A stretch of DNA of 64,000 nucleotides, taken from contig JAEWCF010000062.1 of NCBI GenBank assembly GCA_023390775.1, positions 1-64,000 of the forward strand. Reading direction: 5' to 3'. This document shows, in pieces, positions 42,723 to 52,261 of the stretch. A program made the position numbers and the translations under genes. The notes beneath the pieces were generated by a model. That model saw only the letters and a program-made list of their open reading frames with translations. It had not been told where the DNA came from and did not search any database. The stretch comes from Bacteroidota bacterium (lineage in GTDB: Bacteria > Bacteroidota > Bacteroidia > Flavobacteriales > Flavobacteriaceae). How positions within the stretch are numbered: the first letter of the stretch is position 1; every line of letters starts with the position of its first letter.

Positions 42723-44969
42723 TTATGATTTCACTTCTTTCTTTTTCAGTGCGACCGTTTCCTTGACGGCCGGCTTCCCGCTCAGGTCTCCCAAGATGTT
42801 AATGGCTTCCTGGACGTAAATGTCCTTGGCCAGGCTTTCATGCCACCTGTCGCGCTTTTCCTTTAGCACTTCATCTTTTGCCATCGCGGCTTCCTCATAA
42901 GGCAGCGATTGGAACTTCAGGTCGTTTTTGTAATCGACGATCGACTTGTATTTCTTGGCCTTCTCTTCCAAAGCCTTTTGTTCCGCCTTGAATTTGTCGA
43001 GTTTGAGCGTGTAGACCGTTTCCTCGCTGCGTTCATTGATCCATTTCGCATTCTCGTCAATCAGCTTGAAGGCTTCGTTTTGCGCAATGCGCTGTTTGCT
43101 TCGGGCGATCGCCATGTCGTAATTGGGTTGCTTGGACCATGGCTTGAAGTCCGCGGGGTCGATCTTGTCCCACTTCATCGCATTTTCGATATCGCGCTCA
43201 CCCATCTTCACATAAGAATAACGGTCGGGCATCGCAACATCGCTGCGAACACCTTCCAACTGCGTGGAACCGCCGTTGATGCGGTAGAATTTCTGTGTGG
43301 TTGTCTTCAACGCGCCTAGATCCCCAAGGTCGCTGTTGCGGAGGAATTGATTCAGGTCGATGACATTCTGCACCGTGCCTTTGCCGTAAGTCTGGTTACT
43401 TCCGATGATGATCCCGCGGTTGTAGTCCTGGATGGCGGCCGCAAGGATTTCCGATGCCGATGCCGAGAAACTGTTGACCATCACCACCAGGGGACCGTCC
43501 CACTGGACGCGTTTGTCCCGGTCGTAAAGCACTTCTTTTTTCCGGCCGGCCGACTTGATCTGTACGATCGGGCCTTCCTCGATGAACAATCCCGCGATGT
43601 CCACAACGGTTTTAAGCGATCCGCCCCCATTGTCGCGAACATCCATGATGATGCCCTGCACACCTGCCTTCTTGAGCCTTTCGACTTCCTGGGCAATGTC
43701 CTTGCCCGCATCCCGGCTTGAATTGTCCTCAAAATCGATATAGAATTTGGGCAGGTAGATAATTCCGTATTTGGCCCCGTCCTTTTCAACAACGCTTGAT
43801 TTGGCGTATGTTTCTTCGATCTCCACTTCGTCCCGAATGATCGAAATCACCTTCAAAGTACCGTCGCTCTTCTTGACCGAAAGACGGACCTCGGTACCTT
43901 TCGGCCCCTTGATCTTCTTCACGACATCGTCAAGCCTCATCCCCACCACGTCGACGGGTTCGCTGTTGCCCTGTGCGACTTTCAGCACGACATCGCCCGG
44001 CTCAAGCTCCTTGCCCCTCCAGGCAGGCCCTCCCGAGATAAGTTCGGTGATCTCGGTATAATCATTCTTTTTTTGGAGCCTCGCGCCGATGCCTTCGAGC
44101 TTTCCGCTCATCGTAATGTCGAAGCGATCTTTTTCCTCGGGCGCAAAATAGCTGGTATGCGGGTCAAAGCGCGAAGCTATCGCATTGATATAGACCGAAA
44201 ACCAATCGTTGCGGTTCAGGTCGTTGATGAACGAAAAATATTCGTTAAGCGATTTGAGTGAGCTTTCGCGTGTCTCCTTTTCGAGTTCCTCGTAAGATTT
44301 TTTGACGATTTTTACTTCCTCGTCCTTCTTCTTTTTGTCGATTGCCCTGGCCTCGTCCTTTAATTCGTCCGACACTTTTCCGGCCAAGGGTTTGTCGTCG
44401 GATTTTCCTCCCTTTTCCTGCAATTCAAGCTTATCGCTCAGGGATGACAAGGTCGAAAGCTTGATCTGCTTGCGCCACTTCTCACGCAGCTCGTCGGTGT
44501 TTTTGGCATAGGGAAGTTTTTCGTAATCGGTATTGAACTCCTCGTCGATGTTGTAATTGAAGGGCTTGTCCAGGACGCCTTTATAATAATCCTGGCTTTC
44601 CTTGATCCGCTTCATCAACCGGTTATAGGTCAGGTCAAAAAACACGAGGTCCTTGTTCTTGATCATATCGTCGATCTGGGTCTCATATTTGGAAAACTCA
44701 TCGATATCCGATTGCAGGAAGAACCGTTTTGAAGGATCGAGCGCCTCGATGTAATCCTTGTAAACACCCTTGGAAAAATTGTCGTCCATATTGGCGGGAT
44801 CGTAGTGGCCGCGCTCGATGACGAACGTCAACAGTTCAAGCAAAAGCTTGTCTTTTTCAGGATCGGAAACCGGCGCTTTGGGGATAAAGCTCCAAAATGC
44901 CACCGCAAGGGCAACGATGACAAGCAATATTTTATAATTCCTTTTCATAAATGTGATTATAGTATTCAT
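42723..44969 (-). CDS. prc: Carboxy-terminal (tail-specific) processing protease
   Basis: Periplasmic S41 serine protease that degrades proteins from the C-terminus. 748 residues: membrane or signal helix at about 11-30 (ILLVIVALAVAFWSFIPK), N-terminal helical domain, PDZ domain (about 255-345, ISGGPAWRGKELEPGDVVL), then the S41 domain with IMDVRDNGGGSLKTVVDIAG, catalytic Ser in NSFSASASEIL and Lys in QTYGKGTVQN, and a C-terminal DUF3340-type helical part. ATG at 44948 is an alternative start. Confidence 0.94.
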   Translation of the reverse strand: MNTIITFMKRNYKILLVIVALAVAFWSFIPKAPVSDPEKDKLLLELLTFVIERGHYDPANMDDNFSKGVYKDYIEALDPSKRFFLQSDIDEFSKYETQIDDMIKNKDLVFFDLTYNRLMKRIKESQDYYKGVLDKPFNYNIDEEFNTDYEKLPYAKNTDELREKWRKQIKLSTLSSLSDKLELQEKGGKSDDKPLAGKVSDELKDEARAIDKKKKDEEVKIVKKSYEELEKETRESSLKSLNEYFSFINDLNRNDWFSVYINAIASRFDPHTSYFAPEEKDRFDITMSGKLEGIGARLQKKNDYTEITELISGGPAWRGKELEPGDVVLKVAQGNSEPVDVVGMRLDDVVKKIKGPKGTEVRLSVKKSDGTLKVISIIRDEVEIEETYAKSSVVEKDGAKYGIIYLPKFYIDFEDNSSRDAGKDIAQEVERLKKAGVQGIIMDVRDNGGGSLKTVVDIAGLFIEEGPIVQIKSAGRKKEVLYDRDKRVQWDGPLVVMVNSFSASASEILAAAIQDYNRGIIIGSNQTYGKGTVQNVIDLNQFLRNSDLGDLGALKTTTQKFYRINGGSTQLEGVRSDVAMPDRYSYVKMGERDIENAMKWDKIDPADFKPWSKQPNYDMAIARSKQRIAQNEAFKLIDENAKWINERSEETVYTLKLDKFKAEQKALEEKAKKYKSIVDYKNDLKFQSLPYEEAAMAKDEVLKEKRDRWHESLAKDIYVQEAINILGDLSGKPAVKETVALKKKEVKS

Positions 44970-45205
44970 TGGGTTTGTGAAAGCGTGCGCCTTCCGCTAA
45001 AAATTATGCCATCGGTTCCGGCTATCCGGCAAACTTGTGTTAAAGGTATAAAAATAGGTCGGGCGCGGTAAAATGCGTATTTTTGTTTTTCCAAAAGTAT
45101 CAATATTCCCCGTCTTGCGGTGTTAATCTTTTTACAATACCTCGGGGGTTTTGGCATTGTGCCGAAGGTTTGTCGGCCATATGCGTAATTCGTTACCAAA
45201 TTTGC

Positions 45206-45973
45206 ATGGATAAGCCCCTAATCCTGGTTACCAATGACGACGGAATCACCGCTCCCGGCATCCGTGCCCTGGTCAGCGTCATGGAAACCCTGGGCGAGGT
45301 CGTGGTGGTGGCGCCCGATAAGCCGCAAAGTGCGATGGGGCACGCCATTACGATCAACAATACGCTTTACCTTAATAAGATCACTGTGGACCGACGCGTA
45401 GAATATGCGTGTTCGGGAACTCCCGCCGACTGTGTCAAGATGGCCGTAAGCGAAATCCTGGGCCGCAAGCCCGATCTCTGCGTGTCGGGGATCAACCACG
45501 GTTCCAATTCATCGATCAACATCATTTATTCGGGAACGATGAGCGCCGCGGTGGAAGCGGGGATCGAGGGGATTCCGGCGATCGGATTTTCATTGTCCGA
45601 CCTCGATTGGAACGCCGATTTCGAACCGGTGAAACCGTTCGTAAAAAAAATTGCGCAACAGGTTTTGCAAAACCGCCTTCCCGAAGGAGTGTTGCTCAAT
45701 GTCAATTTTCCGAAACTTCCGCTTGAATCCATCAAAGGAATCCGTGTCTGCCGGCAGGCCAAGGCACAGTGGGTGGAAAAGTTCGATAAAAGGCAAAGCC
45801 CCAATGGCCGGGACTATTACTGGCTTACGGGCGAATTCGTCAATCAGGACAAAGGCGACGACACCGATGAATGGGCGTTGGAAAACGGCTTCATCAGCGT
45901 GGTCCCGGTTCAGTTTGACATGACCGCACATCACGCGATGCAGGTCCTCAATACCTGGAAGCTCAATGGATAA
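45206..45973 (+). CDS. surE: 5'/3'-nucleotidase SurE
   Basis: Metal-dependent nucleoside monophosphatase. 255 residues from ATG 45206, which places the invariant TNDDGITAPGI at 8-18; the longer frame would run far upstream. CSGTPADCVKMAVSE and SGINHGSNSSINIIYSGT carry the remaining metal-site residues. Starts an operon with the 94-residue membrane protein and lpxB (overlaps of 8 and 4 bases). Confidence 0.95.
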   Translation: MDKPLILVTNDDGITAPGIRALVSVMETLGEVVVVAPDKPQSAMGHAITINNTLYLNKITVDRRVEYACSGTPADCVKMAVSEILGRKPDLCVSGINHGSNSSINIIYSGTMSAAVEAGIEGIPAIGFSLSDLDWNADFEPVKPFVKKIAQQVLQNRLPEGVLLNVNFPKLPLESIKGIRVCRQAKAQWVEKFDKRQSPNGRDYYWLTGEFVNQDKGDDTDEWALENGFISVVPVQFDMTAHHAMQVLNTWKLNG

Positions 45974-46250
45974 AAGGCAACTACTATACGGGTTCTTCCT
46001 TGGCCTGGCCGTCTGCATGGTGGGAATCGCGTTATTCCTCCTGGGAGCAATGTTGGTTGTCGATGGCGAGACTCCGCAAACGCTTTATAAAAAACTGATG
46101 GCAAACGGACGCGCCGGCCAGATGATCGCCCTTGGGGCATTTCTGAACTTTGTCACGTTTTTCATCCTCCTTAAAATGAAGCGTGAACTGATGGCGCGCG
46201 GCATCATCCTTTCAGTCATCGTCCTAACCATCATTACCCTGCTGGTATGA
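45966..46250 (+). CDS. Small inner-membrane protein of unknown function
   Basis: 94 residues with three hydrophobic helices: GFFLGLAVCMVGIALFLLGA (9-28), MIALGAFLNFVTFFILLKM (about 53-71) and GIILSVIVLTIITLLV at the end. Short charged loops. Its start lies inside surE and its stop overlaps lpxB, so translation is coupled to both. I do not know a function; membership in a lipid A operon suggests an envelope role. Confidence 0.85.
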   Translation: MDKRQLLYGFFLGLAVCMVGIALFLLGAMLVVDGETPQTLYKKLMANGRAGQMIALGAFLNFVTFFILLKMKRELMARGIILSVIVLTIITLLV

Positions 46251-47368
46251 AATATTACATCATCGCCGGGGAGCCTTCGGGCGACCTGCACGGTTCGGGG
46301 TTGATCAGGGGATTGAGGCAGGCGGATCCCGAAGCCGAGATCCGTTGTTGGGGAGGCGAACTCATGGAAGCCGAAGGGGCGACGCTCGTCAAGCACTACC
46401 GCGAACTTGCCTTTATGGGCTTCGCCGAGGTGATCCTAAACCTTCGGACCATCTTGCGAAACATCGACTTCTGTAAAAAAGATATATCGGCTTTCAAACC
46501 CGACGCCGTTATTTTCATCGACTATCCCGGCTTTAATTTGCGCATTGCCAAATGGGCCAAGGCAAAGGGCATTCCGACCCATTATTACATATCGCCGCAG
46601 ATCTGGGCCTGGAAAGAAAACCGGATCCGGGACATCCGGCGCGATGTGGACCACATGTATGTGATCCTTCCCTTTGAACTCGAATACTACCAAAATAAGC
46701 ACGATTACAAGGTTGATTTTGTGGGCCATCCCCTGATCGACGCCATTGCCAGGCGGCCGGTATTGGACATGGAGACATTCCGCAGCAAAAACAAACTGGA
46801 CGACCGGCCCATTATCGCATTGCTCCCGGGCAGCCGGAAACAGGAAATTTCCAAAATGCTTCAGGAAATGCTGGCCGTCATGCCCGAATTTCCCGAATAT
46901 CAGTTCGTCATCGCAGGCGCACCCGGCCAGGATCCTGAATTCTACGTTCCTTTTTTGTCCGGCAGCGGAGCAAAACTGATACACAACCAAACGTATGACC
47001 TGCTTTCGGCGGCTTTTGCAGCGATGGTCACCTCGGGGACCGCGACCTTGGAGACGGCGCTTTTCAAGGTTCCGCAGGTCGTCCTGTATAAGGGAAGCTG
47101 GGCCTCTTACCAGATCGCCAAAAGAATCATTTCGCTCAAGTATATTTCCCTGGTCAATTTGATCATGGACCAACCCGTGGTCACCGAACTTATCCAGGGT
47201 GAGTGCACCCCTTCAAAAATAACGGCCGAAGTCCGCAAACTTCTCGATCCGTCCTCGCGGAAACTCATGCTCCAAAAGTATGAATCGCTCCAAAAAGTGC
47301 TTGGAGGCCCCGGCGCCGGGCAAAAAACCGCGGACCTGATCTACTCCCGCTGTGTTAAAAAATCCTGA
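46247..47368 (+). CDS. lpxB: Lipid-A-disaccharide synthase
   Basis: Joins UDP-diacylglucosamine and lipid X to make the lipid A disaccharide at the inner membrane. 373 residues, GT19 type: YYIIAGEPSGDLHGSGLIRG at 3-22, FMGFAEVILNLRTILR, IDYPGFNLRIAKWAK, YISPQIWAWKENRI, LLPGSRKQEISKML and SGTATLETALF. Standard length. Confidence 0.96.
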   Translation: MKYYIIAGEPSGDLHGSGLIRGLRQADPEAEIRCWGGELMEAEGATLVKHYRELAFMGFAEVILNLRTILRNIDFCKKDISAFKPDAVIFIDYPGFNLRIAKWAKAKGIPTHYYISPQIWAWKENRIRDIRRDVDHMYVILPFELEYYQNKHDYKVDFVGHPLIDAIARRPVLDMETFRSKNKLDDRPIIALLPGSRKQEISKMLQEMLAVMPEFPEYQFVIAGAPGQDPEFYVPFLSGSGAKLIHNQTYDLLSAAFAAMVTSGTATLETALFKVPQVVLYKGSWASYQIAKRIISLKYISLVNLIMDQPVVTELIQGECTPSKITAEVRKLLDPSSRKLMLQKYESLQKVLGGPGAGQKTADLIYSRCVKKS

Positions 47369-47563
47369 TTTAAAAGCTGGTTATCAACAATTTGCGCTCA
47401 ATTTGTTCGTAATTACGTGCGAAAAATTTGCCCAAATGTGGTAATTCTGTTAGATTTACGGAAAATTGTATAATAAACCCGAAAGGCGTTCGTTAACATT
47501 TTAGAGAATCCAATTTGGATTATTAATAAATAAAAGCCTGCCCCGGCTATAAATAAAAAATAG

Positions 47564-48187
47564 ATGCAAAAGAAGATTTTTCTGTTTCTTACCGTTCTGC
47601 TCGCCACATTTGCAAATGCCCAGGTTGTCACTTCGAAGAAGGAGGCCTTAAAAAAGGGAATTTACGAGCAACCCGCCGACAAGCCTACTGTCGCCACCAA
47701 AAACCAGAAGACCTTTACCGCAACGCCGGTTAAAAAGACCCGTAAGCTGCGTTCGCTCATCAATGATAAGGACGAGCGCGACATCATCGTGGACGAGGCT
47801 GAAAATTACCTTGCCCTGCAGATGATCAACAACGCGATGGAATTCATAGGAGTGAGCTATCGCGGAGGCGGCACATCACGCGCAGGCATGGATTGCTCGG
47901 GAATGGTTACGGCTGTGTTTGATATCTTCGGCCTTAAGCTCCCACGTAGCTCCAACGAGATGGCCAAGGTGGGGCAGAAACTCCAAAAAGAAGAAGTGAA
48001 AAAGGGCGACCTGGTTTTTTTCAGGACCAATGGCCGCAGCGTGATCAATCACGTGGGAATCGTCGTTGAATCCGATGGTGAGGAAATCAAGTTCATCCAC
48101 TCGTCCACGCAGCGCGGCGTCATCATCAGTTCCACCAAGGAACCCTACTACAGCCGATCATTTGCGCAGGCAAACAGAGTCCTCTAA
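47564..48187 (+). CDS. NlpC/P60 (C40) cell-wall hydrolase
   Basis: Secreted or periplasmic endopeptidase acting on peptidoglycan stem peptides. 207 residues: signal peptide MQKKIFLFLTVLLATFANAQ, a basic linker (about 30-75), then the NlpC/P60 domain with catalytic C111 (GMDCSGMV), H163 (INHVGIVV) and H179 (FIHSSTQRG). All three catalytic positions are present. Followed by a strong terminator. The 195 bases upstream are A/T-rich and show no other feature. Confidence 0.93.
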   Translation: MQKKIFLFLTVLLATFANAQVVTSKKEALKKGIYEQPADKPTVATKNQKTFTATPVKKTRKLRSLINDKDERDIIVDEAENYLALQMINNAMEFIGVSYRGGGTSRAGMDCSGMVTAVFDIFGLKLPRSSNEMAKVGQKLQKEEVKKGDLVFFRTNGRSVINHVGIVVESDGEEIKFIHSSTQRGVIISSTKEPYYSRSFAQANRVL

Positions 48188-48191
48188 TAAT

Positions 48192-48214
48192 CACCCGGTC
48201 CGCCGGGTTTTTTT
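48192..48214 (+). terminator. Terminator after the C40 peptidase gene
   Basis: CCCGG (48194-48198), short loop, CCGGG (48203-48207), then seven T. Confidence 0.88.
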
Positions 48215-48262
48215 ATGGTTTTCCCGTAATCCGCGACTTTCGGAGAGGCGTAAATTCCAACC

Positions 48263-50233
48263 ATGGAATTGTTGCGCTTTCCCCTTTTCAGGATAGGATC
48301 GGTTTTTATTGCGGGACTTGTACTTCTGTACGGTGCAGGCCCGGCAATTTTCGTTGTGGCCTTTTTGTTATTATTAGCTGCTTCGGCTTTTTTCGGACGC
48401 GGTCCTTTCCGCGGGACCTCGCTCCTTTTGGCATCGGGTTTTGCGGCCGCTGTACTTTCGGGCCTGCATTTTCTAAAACCTGCCAACCACTACATGCATT
48501 ATGTGGCCGAGAAACCCCTGGTTGCGCGGGGGCTAATACACGAGCGCCTGAAGGACGGACGGCAATCGCACCGGTATGTTGTTTGCCTTGACCGGCTCGG
48601 GACGCAAAAATGTTCGGGCAGACTGCTGCTGAACCTCAAAGGCCATAAACACCCGATTGTGCCCGGAACACCTGTCGCCTTCTACTCCAAGATCCTGCCT
48701 AACCGCAAACCGCTCAACCCCGGACAGTTTGACTACGCCGCCTACCTGGAAAACCAGTCCATCCCGGCACAAGCCTATGTCGATTCATCGCTGCTGGTTA
48801 CCGGAAAACCCATCGGCACGTTGAGACACCAATTTGACCGCCTGCGGCAAAGAGCGATGCGAGGCCTCGCAAAATCAGGTATGTCAAGTGAAAGCCTTTC
48901 GATCCTTAACGCACTCGTGCTCGGGCAACGCCAGGAACTGGACCGCGAACTTGTCAAGGATTATGAGGTTGCCGGTGCAGTCCATATCCTTTCGGTTTCG
49001 GGATTGCACGTAGGATTCGTGATGATGGCGCTGTCCCTGGTGATGAAACCCCTTCCGAGAAACAGGCAGGGGCGCGCGATCAGGTTATCGATACAGCTGA
49101 TTTTCCTCTGGGCTTTTGCGGTCCTTACAGGCCTTTCGCCATCGGTCGTGCGCTCCGCAACAATGTTTTCGCTCTTGGCAATCGGTGATTCCCTCCGCAG
49201 GCCGCAAAACCGGTTTCATACGCTCATGGCCTCGGCATTGATCATACTCATGGCAGACCCTTCTCTTCTTTGGGACGTGGGTTTTCAGCTGAGTTATTCG
49301 GCCGTGACCTTCATCCTATGGCTTTATCCCGTATTGAAATCGATGTGGGAACCCGGAAATGCATTAGTGAAATACATTCGGGACCTGCTGGCGGTATCCA
49401 TTGCGGCACAGCTGGGAACTCTGCCGTTCTGCCTGCTCTATTTCCATCAATTTCCCGGCCTGTTCCTTGTCACGAACCTTGTGGTGATCCCGCTGGTGAC
49501 CATCATCATGTTGGCGGGAATGCTCTCGATGACCATCGCAACGATCACTTTTGTCCCCAAGGCGCTCATCCTGATAACCGAATGGAGCATCGCCCTGATG
49601 AACCAGGCAATTTCAACTATTGCTTCGGTCGATGTATTCGCCTTTGGAAACATACCCTTTAGCCTTTCGATGGCGGTCGCGCTCGCAGGCGCAATCATTT
49701 CGGCGGGGATTTTCATCTCGGCACCCTCGAGAGGCCGGGCCATATTGGTTATGGTGACGGTTTTGGCTATACAAGTGACGGTTCTATTTGAAAAAAGCCG
49801 CGCGGCGCAATCCTCGGAACTCATAGTGTTCAACGACCGGAAATCGCCGCTGATAGCAGTTCGACACGGCCTTGAAATCAGGGCCCACAGCGACTCGCTC
49901 AATGAATACCTATTGAAACCGTATCGGCTACAAAGCTTTGCGTCAATTGCCCGCAGCCAAACCGCTTCTGACCTTCTTTATTACGGAGGTAAAAAAATCC
50001 TACTGACCCGGGGACCGACGCCCCTGGTCCGTTTGCGCCCCGACGTGGTCATACTCTCCGGGTCACCAAAATTGAATCTGGAGCGCGCACTTCTGACATG
50101 GAAACCCAGCGTGGTTATCGCCGACGGTACCAACTATAAATCCTACATCAGCCGATGGAAAAGCACGTGCATCAAACAAAAAATCCCCTTCCACTCAACG
50201 AGCGAAAAGGGATATTTCAAAATTTCGGGATAA
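48263..50233 (+). CDS. comEC: ComEC/Rec2 family DNA uptake channel
   Basis: Inner-membrane channel for single-stranded DNA in natural transformation. 656 residues: two N-terminal helices, a DUF4131/OB-like region (about 55-175), then the Competence domain with YEVAGAVHILSVSGLHVGF, LTGLSPSVVRSATMFSLLA and WDVGFQLSYSAV, with about ten helices. The region after about 540 looks like a degenerate remnant of the metallo-beta-lactamase domain, without an HxHxDH motif. Convergent with the thioredoxin gene, with stops directly adjacent. Confidence 0.9.
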   Translation: MELLRFPLFRIGSVFIAGLVLLYGAGPAIFVVAFLLLLAASAFFGRGPFRGTSLLLASGFAAAVLSGLHFLKPANHYMHYVAEKPLVARGLIHERLKDGRQSHRYVVCLDRLGTQKCSGRLLLNLKGHKHPIVPGTPVAFYSKILPNRKPLNPGQFDYAAYLENQSIPAQAYVDSSLLVTGKPIGTLRHQFDRLRQRAMRGLAKSGMSSESLSILNALVLGQRQELDRELVKDYEVAGAVHILSVSGLHVGFVMMALSLVMKPLPRNRQGRAIRLSIQLIFLWAFAVLTGLSPSVVRSATMFSLLAIGDSLRRPQNRFHTLMASALIILMADPSLLWDVGFQLSYSAVTFILWLYPVLKSMWEPGNALVKYIRDLLAVSIAAQLGTLPFCLLYFHQFPGLFLVTNLVVIPLVTIIMLAGMLSMTIATITFVPKALILITEWSIALMNQAISTIASVDVFAFGNIPFSLSMAVALAGAIISAGIFISAPSRGRAILVMVTVLAIQVTVLFEKSRAAQSSELIVFNDRKSPLIAVRHGLEIRAHSDSLNEYLLKPYRLQSFASIARSQTASDLLYYGGKKILLTRGPTPLVRLRPDVVILSGSPKLNLERALLTWKPSVVIADGTNYKSYISRWKSTCIKQKIPFHSTSEKGYFKISG

Positions 50234-50692
50234 TTATTTTCCGAGAATCTTATTGGCGCCTTCCAACCATTTGGACGGCCCGCCGGCGACGTAGCCCGTA
50301 CTTCCGAGGCGTTCAAAATTCAACTTTCCATCCTTGCGCGTGGCGTTGGCGATCCAGACCGTCGGATAACCCTGGACCTGGAAGGCCTGTTGCATTTCCA
50401 TATTCTGCTTCTGCAATTCGGGGGTCATCGGGGAACGACGGGGAAAATCGAGTTCGACAAGAACCACGTTTTCCTTGGCCCACGCGGCGAATTCGGGTGT
50501 TTTCAGGACTTCTTTCTGCAGACGGATACACCAACCGCACCAGTCGCTGCCCGTAAAAAATAACAGTAGTGGTTTCTTGGTCTTGGCCGAGATATCGGCC
50601 GCTTTGTTCAAATCGGTATGCCAGGCGATATCCTGTGCTTGCGAGGCAAAACTTCCGGCAACGAGAAAAAGGGCAATGATAAATTTTTTCAT
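50234..50692 (-). CDS. Periplasmic thioredoxin-like protein
   Basis: 152 residues. Signal peptide about 1-19 (MKKFIIALFLVAGSFASQA), thioredoxin fold with redox pair C52-G-W-C55 in GSDWCGWCIRLQKEV, and the cis-Pro region VQGYPTVWI. The extended substrate-loop and WCGWC motif resemble the DsbD-gamma/thioredoxin_7 group. Likely a periplasmic disulfide reductase or a partner of one. Downstream of the POT transporter genes on the same strand. Confidence 0.9.
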   Translation of the reverse strand: MKKFIIALFLVAGSFASQAQDIAWHTDLNKAADISAKTKKPLLLFFTGSDWCGWCIRLQKEVLKTPEFAAWAKENVVLVELDFPRRSPMTPELQKQNMEMQQAFQVQGYPTVWIANATRKDGKLNFERLGSTGYVAGGPSKWLEGANKILGK

Positions 50693-50746
50693 AATCAGAT
50701 TTTAAGCGCGCCGCATTTTGCAAATACGGTGCCGAAAATTAGCGAA

Positions 50747-52261
50747 TTATTTGACATCCTGCATGAGTTTTTTGATCCAGGGCGCCATCACAATCAACGC
50801 AACGCCTGCGATGACAGCATAGATGGCCAGGACCCTGTAGCCTTCGGTGTATACCTCAAGTTGCTGCAGGTTCGTCAATCCCTGCGAATCCTGGGCGATA
50901 CCCGCGCCGAGCAGACCGGCGAAATATTGACCATAGGCGCTCGCCAGGAACCACATACCCATCATCACCGCCTGCATCCGCGCCGGAGAAAGCTTGGTCA
51001 TGGCCGACATCCCTATCGGGGAAACGCAAAGTTCGCCGAAGGTAATGACCAACCACCCAAGGGTAAACACGTCCAATGATGTCATCCCTTTTAAGTCGGC
51101 GAAAAAACGGGTGTAATAAAAAACGTAAAAACCGCCGGCCAGGAAAAGGAATCCCAGCCCGAACTTGACGATCGTATTGGGTTCGATCTTGCGCCTTGCC
51201 ATAAAAAGCCAGACCATTCCCACGAGCGCCGCGAATATAATTACAAAGAGTGAATTCGCCGAGTTGTTGACCCCGTTGGGATCCACTTCGACACTTAGGA
51301 GCGTGTTTTCAAGGTTATTGGCGGCGAACAGGCTCAGCGAACCGCCGCTCTGTTCGAAGAAAGCCCAAAATACAATGGAAAAAAGGATGAAAATAAGCGC
51401 CGCAGTGAGCTTTCCGTTTTCGGCGGCGGAGAAATTGCGCATCTCGAAAAATAGGTACAGCAAGGCGCAAGGCCCGATAATGTACATGAACAGATCGGTG
51501 TAACCCGGATTCGACACCAGCAATATGATGAGCGGAATCACGGCCAATGAACCGACATAGGTCACGATCTCGTACGTGCTCCGGCGCTTTTTATCAAGAT
51601 GGCCGAGGGGTGAAATCCCGATGCTGGCGAGGCTTTTTTGCGTCTGCACGAAGGTCAGCAGGCTGATGATCATGACGATCGCGGCGAACCCGAAGGCAAC
51701 GTTCCACCGCAAATGCTCGGGTACGAAACCGCTGAACATCGTGCCGTTCGCCACGGCGATGCAGAGGTACCCACCGATCAACGCGCCAAGGTTGACGCCC
51801 ATGTAAAAAAACGAAAATCCGGCGTCGCGCCGTGGATCCCCCTCGCGGTAAAGCCTGCCCACCATCGTGGAAATATTCGGTTTGAAATAACCCGTACCGA
51901 TAATGGTGAACGCGATTCCCTCGAAGAAAAACGATTTTGGATCGATCGCCAGGATGATGCTACCCGCGATCATCAGCAATCCGCCCCAAAAGAGCGACTT
52001 GCGGTAACCGAGGATCTTGTCGGCGAAGAGCCCGCCAATAAAGGTAAAGGCATAGACGAAGGCCTGGGTCGCTCCGTACTGCAGGTTGGCGACCACATCG
52101 TTCATCCCAAGTTGGGTCACCATAAAGATCACAAGCATGCCGCGCATCCCATAGAAACAGAAGCGCTCCCACATCTCGCTGAAGAACAAATACCACAGCT
52201 GCCTGGGGTAGCGTCCCTTGAAATCGTGGATCTCGGTGATGTCGGCGATTGGGTGATCCAT
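50747..52261 (-). CDS. POT-family peptide:proton symporter (1)
   Basis: Imports di- and tripeptides with protons. 504 residues, about 12-14 helices, with the POT ExxER motif in FSEMWERFCFYGMRGML at about 29-45, and GYFKPNISTMVGRLY in the PTR2 signature. Start overlaps the stop of the next POT gene (TAATG). Third of three tandem homologues downstream of a dipeptidyl peptidase. Confidence 0.93.
   Translation of the reverse strand: MDHPIADITEIHDFKGRYPRQLWYLFFSEMWERFCFYGMRGMLVIFMVTQLGMNDVVANLQYGATQAFVYAFTFIGGLFADKILGYRKSLFWGGLLMIAGSIILAIDPKSFFFEGIAFTIIGTGYFKPNISTMVGRLYREGDPRRDAGFSFFYMGVNLGALIGGYLCIAVANGTMFSGFVPEHLRWNVAFGFAAIVMIISLLTFVQTQKSLASIGISPLGHLDKKRRSTYEIVTYVGSLAVIPLIILLVSNPGYTDLFMYIIGPCALLYLFFEMRNFSAAENGKLTAALIFILFSIVFWAFFEQSGGSLSLFAANNLENTLLSVEVDPNGVNNSANSLFVIIFAALVGMVWLFMARRKIEPNTIVKFGLGFLFLAGGFYVFYYTRFFADLKGMTSLDVFTLGWLVITFGELCVSPIGMSAMTKLSPARMQAVMMGMWFLASAYGQYFAGLLGAGIAQDSQGLTNLQQLEVYTEGYRVLAIYAVIAGVALIVMAPWIKKLMQDVK

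Noticed and set aside
45083..45205. N-terminal extension of SurE
   Set aside because: The conserved TNDDG motif starts eight residues after ATG 45206; the extra 41 residues are unlike SurE.
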